Below, one piece after another: positions 56,030 through 64,000 of a stretch of 64,000 nucleotides of DNA (positions within the stretch are counted from its first letter, which is position 1; each line of letters begins with the position of its first letter). Source of the stretch: Tuctoria greenei (lineage: Eukaryota > Streptophyta > Magnoliopsida > Poales > Poaceae); assembly GCA_036927565.1 (NCBI GenBank), contig JAYESD010000005.1:9330565-9394564 (forward strand), given 5' to 3'. The notes below the pieces were generated by a model that did not search any database, had not been told where the DNA came from, and saw nothing but the letters and a program-made list of their open reading frames with translations. A program made the position numbers and the translations under genes.

Positions 56030-57159
56030 TCTCTCTCTCTTAGCCTTTACTTGTATCTTCTCTTCTTCCTCAATTTTGTAATCCCTTGTCTCCAGATGTA
56101 ATCTCCGGTCTTCATATGAAATGAAATCCCCAATTTTTTGCGAATTTCATTTTTTTGTCTTCAACATCTTTATCTTCACTTGGCCCCCTGGTAGATGTGC
56201 ACAATTTGATCGTGGACATGTACCAAAAGGATGTTGAGTTTTGTTGAAGACGAATTTGCTTCGAACTTGTGGAATTTAGGTCCGAAGTTTTTGATAGTGA
56301 AGGTCCCCTGAAGTTGTCGGAGCTTAGAAGCTCCAGCACTGTCCATCGCTGGAGCTTAGTAGCTCCGGCAATAGCCTCTATCAACACATTGAGCGTCGAT
56401 AGTTAATACTCCAAGGTGTCGGAGCTTAGCAGCTCTGGCAATGACCTTTGCCACACTTGGTTTGTTGGCAACAGACTCCAGTGACTGGGTCTTCTCACCA
56501 TCTTTTAGTCTACGCCGACGGTTGACGCCCTGGTGGGAGTCGGAGCTTGGTTAGCTCCGGTTTTTCCCATTAACGTAGGGTTCATTTTTCCTGCACACTT
56601 AAGCCAAGAAAAATAGTAAAATTCGTTCCTTGTCTATAACTTCGTCGCGGCTTATGGTTCTCAAGAAAATTTTAAGTTGAACACGATTTTTAATACGACT
56701 GGATGAATTGTCTTTTCTTTTAGATCCAACTGTCCATGGACCCACCTTACTTTGGCCTGCCGGGATGTAGGTAGAGTGGCGTACTTAGGGTGCTTGACCA
56801 GGCTAAGTCGATAGCGCACTCCGGCCCTAGAATGGCTTGGCGGCTTTCAGGCGAGTTGGCCACAGACGATATTTAAATCTAAAAAATCCGACAATTCAAC
56901 TCGAATCGTACGTAAACCAGTCAAACTAGAATTTCTTAAGAATTGCACGTTTCTGTTATAGACAAGAAAGAGAAAAATAAAAATGTCGAGCCTATGCAAA
57001 AATGAATGCACGTGGAGTCTATTTCACATGAAGATGTCTTTCATTATAGGTCCGGGGTACAGGGGAAACAAGTACACTCTTAGGGTACGGAACCAGGCTA
57101 AGTGTGTTTGGTTTCTCGTTTGACCCAGGGTAGTTAGCCACACTTCTAGTCCGGGGACT
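56030..57159 (-). other. Non-coding spacer of element B with hairpin array
   Basis: Contains an internal polypurine box (56180-56191), four hairpin units of about 22 bp (56316-56337, 56348-56369, 56418-56439, 56539-56560) with arms of the GTCGGAGCT / AGCTCCGGC type, and the conserved ACTTAGGGTGC...GGCTAAGT block at about 56765-56809. No credible coding sequence is present. It ends at copia 2. Confidence 0.7.
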
Positions 57160-58818
57160 TGAAAGTGCATCTAGGTTCCCCGTGGGTTTTGGATGATTGA
57201 TGACGACAATTAAGTCGCTAATGAGCTCAAGTGATCTTAGCACAGGTATGGACTCAATTGGAGACGCAAACCCTCAAAAAAGGAAAAGGAAGGAAACGGA
57301 GTCAACTCGAAGCGTAGAAACTAGGGTTTCTAGCGTGTTTGAGTTAGACTAGCCGTAGTAATAGGAGGGTGTGTGTGTCAAGTGCATTGAGATCAAGTTT
57401 GGGAGCTCAAAGTGGTTTAGAGGTCAAACCTATGAAAGAAATGAGTGATTGAGTGGTCTGGCTGTAGGGCCGGACTAGTCCGTGCAGGAGGCCGGACTAG
57501 TCCGTTCCTGGCCGGCCAAGTCCGTTTCTGGCCGGACCAGAAGGGTCTGACTGAGATCGGACTAGTCCGTTTGTGACCGGACTAGTCCGGCTAGCCGTGA
57601 GTGGGTTTTGGGATGAAGTCCCAAAACCACGGACCTGTCCGTTTTAGACCGGACCAAGAGGTCCTGAGTGAGAACGGACTAGTCCGCCCGTGGGGCCGGA
57701 CTAGTCCGGGTTGGCTAAGAAAAGGTGCTTCTGTGGCTAAGTCTGGGAGGACCGGACTAGTCCGCCCTAGGGGCCGGACTAGTCCGTGGTCCTCAGACTA
57801 GTCCGTTTTCACCCGGAGCAGAAGGCTCTGTGTGTGATCGGACTAGTCCGGTGTTGACCGGACTAGTCCGTTCTGGAAGTGACCGTTTGAATTTGAAGTT
57901 TGGCGGGTAGCGTGACGATCGTGTGTCAGCTGTCGGGACCTGACAAAGGAGTCAGTGGTCCCCTAGGCCGGACTAGTCCGGGCCAGTGGCCGGACTAGTC
58001 CGCCCTTTTGCTGAAGTCAGCAAATTGGGGTTGGGACCTCTATAAAAAGGGGACCCCCGGCCTCATTTCAAAAACCCTTGAAAAAACTCAAACCCTAGCG
58101 CCGCCACAGCCAACTTGGAGCACTTCTAAGCCTCTTTCTTGCCTACTTTCCCTCTAAAACTAATTCTTGAGTGGATTAGGGTTTAGTGAGGTGGAGAAGA
58201 GGAAGAACATCGCGCTTGTGCTCCCGGTTTGATCTCTTGCACTCGTTGAGTCTTTGTGGGCTGTGTATTGAGTTTGTTTTACTGTGTTGATCATCTTTGT
58301 GGTGTGGGAGCCTCAGTTTGTGAGAAGCCCCAACGAACTTTGTAATCACCGTTGTGATTAGTGGAGAACCAAGTTAGGCCCGTGCGGTAAACTTGGTGAG
58401 GGAAGGGTTGTTGGACCCGGTCCTTTTGTGGACTCCTCAACGAGGACGTAGATTCCTTGTGTGGGATCGAACCTCGGGATAAAATCCTTGTCTCCTTGTG
58501 TTCTTCGCATTTACTCTATTGATTACTTTGTTCTAGAGTTGGTAGTCTTGTTTCATATTCCGCATTGCTACAAACTTGTGGAAACTTGACTTGCTCTCGT
58601 TTAGGTTGTTGCTCAACTTGACTTAAACATACACTCATTCGTAGCATTGAGAAAATCCCCTAAAACTTGCTAGAAACATCTTTTTAGGGTTATTCACGCA
58701 GGTTGACCGGACTAGTCCGCCCCCTGACCGGACTAGTCCGCCCCCTGCAATTTAATCTCGTTTTATTGAGTCATTTGCAGGTCAAATAGCCTATTCACCC
58801 CCCTCTAGGCAACTTTCA
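57160..58818 (+). repeat. 5' LTR of copia 2
   Basis: A 1659-bp LTR from TGAAAG to CTTTCA, with TATA box TATAAAA at 58041-58047 and the same palindrome array (about 57470-58005 and 58705-58742). It differs from the copia 1 LTR at scattered positions, so the two insertions are separate. Confidence 0.93.
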
Positions 58819-58820
58819 AT

Positions 58821-58832
58821 TGGTATCAGAGC
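58821..58832 (+). other. Primer binding site of copia 2
   Basis: TGGTATCAGAGC, initiator Met tRNA type, two bases after the LTR. Confidence 0.88.
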
Positions 58833-58867
58833 AGGACTCTCCACAAAGAGTCTAACAACTCGGAGAG

Positions 58868-61153
58868 ATGGCCGGAGTGGTGAATGATGATGCATCGAGC
58901 AGCAACTACGAGGCGACCCGTGAGGAGACGTTGGCTTATCAAGATAAGCCAACGGACGATGAGGAGACTCGCCAACTCAAGGCGAAGCTCCGGGAGAAGT
59001 TAAACATTTCCAAGATTGATCCATCAAACCAATCAAGCGGTGGTGGTGGAGTCAACTACAACCGGCAAGGGTTCAACTATGAACGCCTTGCCGCCAACAA
59101 CCACTACCTGTCCATCCCATTGGGGAAACCTCCTCAATTCGATGGAACGGATTACGGTATGTGGAAACATAACATGAAGATCCACCTCGTGTCACTCAAC
59201 CCAGCATTGTGGCAAATTGTCATGACCGGGGTGGAGATTCCAAAGGATGAGGACAACATAACTCAAGAACAAGCCATCCTCATCCACCGCAACGCTCAAG
59301 CTGCGGGTGTGATCATCTCATCTCTCTCTAGAGATGAGTTCAACCGTGTCGATGGCCTTGAAGTGGCCAAAGACATATGGAACACCCTCAAGACGGCGCA
59401 TGAGGGAAACCGAGTGGTCAAGGAGGCCAAGATCGAGCTCATCGAAGGAGAGCTTGGGAGATTTGCCATCTTGGATGGTGAATCCCCCCAAGACATGTAC
59501 AACCGGCTAAAGGTGCTGATCAACAAAAGCCGATCTTATGGCTGCACCAAGTGGACCGACCACGAGGTGGTGAAGAGGATGATCCGGGCATTCATGCCTA
59601 GGAACGTCTCTTTATGCTCCATGATTCGGGAAAGCCCGGGGTTCACTCAAATGACCCCGGAGGAGGTCCTTGGGAGGATCATTAACCATGAAATCATGGA
59701 GAAGGAGGCGCTCTTCTACAACGACCTCCAAAAGTTCACCGCCTCCAAGATGAAGAACGTTGCACTCAAGGCAACGCCCTCTTCAAAGGAGCAAGAAGAA
59801 AGTGATGAGGAGAGCCTCGACACCGATGAGGAGGAGGCCTTCTTCATCAACAAATTCAAGAGAATGATGAGGAGGAAGAAAGGGGGGCACAACCATGAAG
59901 GCAAGGGAAAGGAAAGAGCAAGACCCAAATCAAGAAGGTCTTGCTACAACTGTGGCGAGTATGGGCACTTCATCGCTGATTGCCCACACGAAGAAACAAA
60001 GAAGAAGAAGGAAGGGAAGCCTCAAGAAAGGAGATTCTTCAAGAAGAAGAGGTCCTCCGGACAAGCCCATTTGGGGAAGGAGTGGGACTCTAACGATGAG
60101 TCCTCCTCCGAAGAAGAAGAAGAGAAGATGGCCACCATAGCCATCGGGAGGAACTTCAAGGGAGGCAAGCTCTTCCCCAACCTCAACAACGACCACAAGC
60201 CTACTTGTCTTATGGCAAGGGAAGGAAAGAGAAAGGTAACATCTCATCCTTCCTCCCCAACTTCCTCACATGATGATTTTGATAGTGCTAGTGAAAATGA
60301 GCATATGTTTAAGGACATAAGCAAAAGCACCTTGCGTAGGATGAAGTTGCTTATGGATGAGATCTTTGAGAAGGAAGATCTCATCAATAGACAGGAGGAC
60401 ATGCTCATCCTTGAGAAGGAGAGATGTCAAGAGCTTGATGAGCTCCTTGAGCTCGAAAGAGAGAAGAGCAAGGCATTGGAACACGAACTTGCACTTTGCA
60501 AGAAAACGTGTTCAAGTCTTGAGGAGAAGTCAATTGAGCTCAAGGATGAACTTGGAAGCTTGTCAAAAGCTAACAAGATTCTTGAGACTCAAATTGAGTC
60601 ACTCAAGAACAATGTAACCTCTTCCTTCAAGAGCTCAACCCCCTCAAAGGCCTCATCCATGGCAACATCACCTTGCAAGTGCTCCAACTTGATCCTTAAA
60701 CTTAAGGATGAACTCAACCTAGCACAAGGCAAACAAGCACCTAAGGGTGCCATCTTTGACAAGGAAAAGGTGGCATATGCACGAAGTGCATTCACCAACA
60801 CAAGACCACCCCATGTCAAGGATGGTCTTGGCTATACTAGAGGTGCAAGGCATAACACCAAAACCTCCAAGTATGGCAAAGACATGATTGTCTTTGTTAA
60901 GGGGAGTTCATCCCAAACTAAAATTGAAAAGAACTCACTCTCAAGCAACAAATTGCCTAAATCTGAATTGCATCCTCTATTTCATGATTTTGATGCATCC
61001 TATGTGCTAAAGAGGAACAAACACGGCAAAGTGTTTGCTAGATATGTTGGGCCACTCCGCAAGAGCCCCAAGCCTTGCGTGTGGGTGCCCAAATGCCTAA
61101 CTACTAACGTGAAAGGACCCAACTCAGCTTGGGTACCTAAAAGGAAGGCATAA
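58868..61153 (+). CDS. Gag polyprotein of copia 2
   Basis: 761 codons from the same ATG context as copia 1. It has the copia gag domain with FDGTDYGMWKHNM, the zinc knuckle CYNCGEYGHFIADC near residue 359, and the following lysine-rich and coiled-coil regions. It ends AWVPKRKA at TAA, probably the ancestral end, since copia 1 reads through this point. Differences from copia 1 are scattered substitutions. Pol begins about 40 bp later in the +1 frame. Confidence 0.92.
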   Translation: MAGVVNDDASSSNYEATREETLAYQDKPTDDEETRQLKAKLREKLNISKIDPSNQSSGGGGVNYNRQGFNYERLAANNHYLSIPLGKPPQFDGTDYGMWKHNMKIHLVSLNPALWQIVMTGVEIPKDEDNITQEQAILIHRNAQAAGVIISSLSRDEFNRVDGLEVAKDIWNTLKTAHEGNRVVKEAKIELIEGELGRFAILDGESPQDMYNRLKVLINKSRSYGCTKWTDHEVVKRMIRAFMPRNVSLCSMIRESPGFTQMTPEEVLGRIINHEIMEKEALFYNDLQKFTASKMKNVALKATPSSKEQEESDEESLDTDEEEAFFINKFKRMMRRKKGGHNHEGKGKERARPKSRRSCYNCGEYGHFIADCPHEETKKKKEGKPQERRFFKKKRSSGQAHLGKEWDSNDESSSEEEEEKMATIAIGRNFKGGKLFPNLNNDHKPTCLMAREGKRKVTSHPSSPTSSHDDFDSASENEHMFKDISKSTLRRMKLLMDEIFEKEDLINRQEDMLILEKERCQELDELLELEREKSKALEHELALCKKTCSSLEEKSIELKDELGSLSKANKILETQIESLKNNVTSSFKSSTPSKASSMATSPCKCSNLILKLKDELNLAQGKQAPKGAIFDKEKVAYARSAFTNTRPPHVKDGLGYTRGARHNTKTSKYGKDMIVFVKGSSSQTKIEKNSLSSNKLPKSELHPLFHDFDASYVLKRNKHGKVFARYVGPLRKSPKPCVWVPKCLTTNVKGPNSAWVPKRKA

Positions 61154-61193
61154 ACTTGTTTTGTAGGCATACTCCTCCGGTGGATCGAAATGG

Positions 61194-64000
61194 GTGTTGG
61201 ATAGCGGATGCACCAACCACATGACCGGAGAGAGAAGCATGTTCATAGAGTATGAGGAGAATAAGGACCCAAGTGAAGGAATCTTCTTTGGGGACAATAG
61301 CCAAGGGAAAATCCTTGGCTCCGGTAAAATTTCTATCTCCTCATTACATACTTTATCGAATGTGTTGCATGTTGATTCTCTTGACTATAATCTCCTATCC
61401 ATATCACAACTATGTGATAGAGGATATAAATGTGTGTTTACTAGTGAGGGAGTGAATGTCATTAGAGAAGGTGATGACTCGATAGCCTTTAAGGGAGTGC
61501 TCAAGGGAAAGCTCTATCTTGTGGATTTCACCGCGGATAAAGCTCAACTTGACACATGCTTAATGGCAAAAGCCAACATGGGATGGCTTTGGCATAGAAG
61601 GCTAGCCCATGTTGGAATGAGGAACCTTCAAAAGCTCCTTAAGGGTGAGCATGTTCGTGGCCTAAAAGATGTAGTTTTTGAAAAGGATAGGCCATGTAGT
61701 GCTTGCCAAGCGGGAAAGCAAGTAGGAGCTCAACACCCCTCTAAGAATGTCATGACGACAACTAGACCTTTGGAGTTACTCCATATGGATCTTTTTGGCC
61801 CCATTGCTTACATTAGCATTGGTGGTAGCAAGTATGGTCTAGTCATCGTTGATGACTTCTCTAGATACACTTGGGTGTTCTTCTTGCATGATAAAAGTGA
61901 AACTCCCGGTGTTCTCAAGAAATTCCTAAGGAGAGCTCAAAATGAGTTCACCTTAAGGATAAAGGCTATAAGGAGTGACAATGGCACCGAATTCAAAAAC
62001 ATGCAAGTAGAAGAGTTCCTAGATGAGGAGGGCATCAAGCATGAGTTTTCCGCTCCCTATTCTCCACAACAAAATGGCATAGCCGAAAGAAAGAATAGGA
62101 CGCTTATTGAGATGTCAAGGACGATGCTAGATGAGTACAAAACATCGGACCGGTTTTGGGCAGAAGCGGTTAACACCGCTTGCCATGCCGTAAATCGATT
62201 GTACCTTCATCGCCTCCTCAAGAAGACCCCTTATGAGCTTCTAATTGGTAAGAAACCCAATGTTTCTTACTTTCGGGTCTTTGGTAGCAAGTGCTATATC
62301 CTCAACAAGAAGCCTAGGACTTCGAAGTTCGCTTCAAAGTCCGATGAGGGTTTCTTGCTTGGATATGACTCAAACACTCATGCGTACCGTGTGTTCAACA
62401 AATCCTCAGGAATTGTTGAAGTAGCACGTGACGTGGTGTTTGACGAAACCAATGGCTCTCAAATGGAGCAAGTTGATCAACATGCCCTTGATCAAGAGGA
62501 ACCTCCACTAGAAGCTCTAAGGAAAATGGCACTTGGAGATATTCGCCCTCAAGAATCATCTCAAAGCCCAAGTGACCATCATCATTATGAAGTAGGTCAA
62601 ATCCCCATTGGACAAGTTGAAGATCCACTAGAAGCTCCCCAAAGTGATAATGAGAATGAGGATCAAGGGGGAGGCTTGGATCAAGGGGGAGACCAAAGTG
62701 AAGAAGATGAACCAAGTAATTCAAGAGGTCAACCCCCGCATCCTCGTGTTCATCAAAGTGTTCAACGGGACCATCCCGTTGACAACATTCTAGGAGATAT
62801 CACAAAAGGAGTGACAACACGCTCACGTGTTGCAAACTTTTGTGAGCATTTCTCTTTTGTCTCATCCCTGGAACCACATAAGGTTGAAGATGCCTTAAGG
62901 GATCCGGATTGGGTGGTTGCCATGCAAGAGGAGCTCAACAACTTTGAAAGGAACAAGGTTTGGGAGCTTGTCAAGCGCCCCCAAGCTAATGTTGTTGGAA
63001 CCAAGTGGGTGTTTCGCAACAAACAAGATGAGCATGGCGTGGTAACTAGGAACAAGGCACGACTTGTGGCAAAAGGATACTCACAAGTTGAAGGTTTGGA
63101 CTTTGATGAGACATTTGCCCCCGTAGCTAGGCTTGAGTCCATTCGGATACTACTAGCCTTTGCTACTCATCATGACTTCAAACTCTACCAAATGGATGTT
63201 AAGAGTGCATTCCTTAATGGACCAATCAAGGAAGAAGTTTATGTAGAGCAACCTCCAGGGTTTGAAGATCAAGACTATCCTAACCATGTTTACAAATTAC
63301 GAAAGGCTCTTTATGGCCTCAAGCAAGCTCCTAGAGCTTGGTATGAGTGCCTAAGAGACTTTCTAGTTGAAAATGGTTTTAGGATAGGAAAAGCGGATTA
63401 TACCCTTTTCACAAAACACTTCAATGAGGATCTTTTTGTGTGCCAAATATATGTGGATGACATCATATTTGGTTCCACAAATAAGGTGTTTTGTGATGAG
63501 TTTTCCAAGATAATGACGGAGAGATTTGAAATGTCCATGATGGGTGAGTTGAAGTTCTTCCTAGGATTTCAAGTGAAACAACTCAAAGAAGGGACGTTCA
63601 TAAGTCAAACTAAGTACACTCAAGACATTCTAAGAAAGTTTGACATGGACAAAGCAAAACCCATCAAAACCCCTATGGGGACAAATGGACACCTAGACCT
63701 AAATGAGGACGGTCCAAGTGTGGATCAAAAACTATATAGGTCTATGATCGGATCACTCCTCTATCTGTGTGCATCTAGGCCCGATATCATGCTAAGTGTG
63801 TGTATGTGTGCACGCTTTCAAGCAGCACCCAAGGCTTGTCATTTGACCGCCGTTAAAAGGATCTTGAGATACCTTGTACACACACCTACCCTAGGACTTT
63901 GGTACCCCAAAGGATCCAAGTTTAACCTCATTGGATATTCCGATGCGGACTATGCGGGGTGCAAAGTCGATAGGAAGAGCACATCGGGTACGTGCCAATT
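61194..64000 (+). CDS. Pol polyprotein of copia 2 (open to the window end)
   Basis: From LDSGCTNHMTG of the protease at about 61197, the frame appears open to base 64000. It passes the point where copia 1 is frameshifted: four A's at 61893-61896 keep the frame. Integrase DLFGPI, IRSDNGTEF and NGIAERKNRT, RT YQMDVKSAFLNG and YVDDIIFGST, and the start of RNase H (GYSDADYAGC) are all present. The annotated start is the first codon of the protease region; the true N-terminus depends on how the gag-pol frame change is made. This is a candidate active element. Confidence 0.88.
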   Translation, partial: MLDSGCTNHMTGERSMFIEYEENKDPSEGIFFGDNSQGKILGSGKISISSLHTLSNVLHVDSLDYNLLSISQLCDRGYKCVFTSEGVNVIREGDDSIAFKGVLKGKLYLVDFTADKAQLDTCLMAKANMGWLWHRRLAHVGMRNLQKLLKGEHVRGLKDVVFEKDRPCSACQAGKQVGAQHPSKNVMTTTRPLELLHMDLFGPIAYISIGGSKYGLVIVDDFSRYTWVFFLHDKSETPGVLKKFLRRAQNEFTLRIKAIRSDNGTEFKNMQVEEFLDEEGIKHEFSAPYSPQQNGIAERKNRTLIEMSRTMLDEYKTSDRFWAEAVNTACHAVNRLYLHRLLKKTPYELLIGKKPNVSYFRVFGSKCYILNKKPRTSKFASKSDEGFLLGYDSNTHAYRVFNKSSGIVEVARDVVFDETNGSQMEQVDQHALDQEEPPLEALRKMALGDIRPQESSQSPSDHHHYEVGQIPIGQVEDPLEAPQSDNENEDQGGGLDQGGDQSEEDEPSNSRGQPPHPRVHQSVQRDHPVDNILGDITKGVTTRSRVANFCEHFSFVSSLEPHKVEDALRDPDWVVAMQEELNNFERNKVWELVKRPQANVVGTKWVFRNKQDEHGVVTRNKARLVAKGYSQVEGLDFDETFAPVARLESIRILLAFATHHDFKLYQMDVKSAFLNGPIKEEVYVEQPPGFEDQDYPNHVYKLRKALYGLKQAPRAWYECLRDFLVENGFRIGKADYTLFTKHFNEDLFVCQIYVDDIIFGSTNKVFCDEFSKIMTERFEMSMMGELKFFLGFQVKQLKEGTFISQTKYTQDILRKFDMDKAKPIKTPMGTNGHLDLNEDGPSVDQKLYRSMIGSLLYLCASRPDIMLSVCMCARFQAAPKACHLTAVKRILRYLVHTPTLGLWYPKGSKFNLIGYSDADYAGCKVDRKSTSGTCQ

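Larger units (their letters stand above)
51192..57159 (-). mobile_element. Ty3/gypsy LTR retrotransposon, Tat lineage, element B (3' part)
   Basis: The antisense gene is on the plus strand, so the element itself is on the minus strand and 51192-52024 is its 3' LTR. The spacer (56030-57159) is homologous to 1-860 of element A and is interrupted at 57160 by copia 2. Gag-pol should follow on the minus strand beyond copia 2, outside the window. Confidence 0.85.
57160..64000 (+). mobile_element. Copia LTR retrotransposon, Sirevirus-like, copia 2 (runs off the window)
   Basis: Same family as copia 1, with LTR, primer site, gag and pol aligned throughout and apparently undamaged. The 3' part (rest of pol, ORF3, 3' LTR) lies beyond the window. 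It is inserted in the spacer of element B. Confidence 0.93.

Overview
The window reads as repeat-rich nuclear DNA of a grass. The evidence is large nested LTR retrotransposons of grass-typical lineages (Sirevirus copia, Tat-lineage and long-LTR Ty3/gypsy), a CACTA (En/Spm) transposon, GC-rich monocot-style coding sequence, and one intact gene plus one decayed gene with plant intron structure. A panicoid grass is plausible, but the species cannot be fixed from sequence alone. About 80% of the window is transposable element.

Layout. 1-6403: Tat-lineage Ty3/gypsy element (element A) on the minus strand, decayed and cut in its gag. 6404-17898: nearly complete Sirevirus-like copia element (copia 1) inserted into it, with gag, frameshifted pol, an extra ORF3 and a 3' LTR that has lost its last ~600 bp. 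17899-22627: 3' half of a CACTA element with remains of two genes, subterminal repeats and one terminal end. 22693-34030: complete but defective Tat-lineage element (C) with two 890-bp LTRs, a perfect 5-bp target duplication (ACTTC), a deleted reverse transcriptase and an antisense accessory gene. 34036-38469: gene-poor DNA with a tandem duplication and a tRNA-like fragment. 38470-46207: a dead GH5 exo-beta-glucanase-like gene, split in one exon by a long-LTR gypsy fragment (element D, 39847-44655) carrying an extra ORF with a histone H3-like N-terminus. 48402-49538: intact RING-H2 ATL-type ubiquitin ligase gene. 51192-57159: a third Tat-lineage element (B), represented by its 3' LTR, a well preserved antisense gene and the pol/antisense spacer. 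57160-64000: a second, apparently intact copy of the copia family (copia 2), running off the window.

How the parts relate. The three Tat-lineage elements share one architecture: gag-pol on one strand, a convergent intron-containing gene on the other, and between them a non-coding spacer with repeated hairpins and an internal polypurine tract matching the one beside the LTR. Both copia copies sit inside such elements. The copia family has palindrome-rich LTRs and several polypurine tracts, and its third ORF looks as if it has its own 5' leader and intron. The most unusual single object is the element D ORF at 43042-43902: its first 14 residues closely match the histone H3 tail, including the K4 and K9 contexts, and it ends in a very acidic tail. 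The only host gene that looks functional is the ATL gene.
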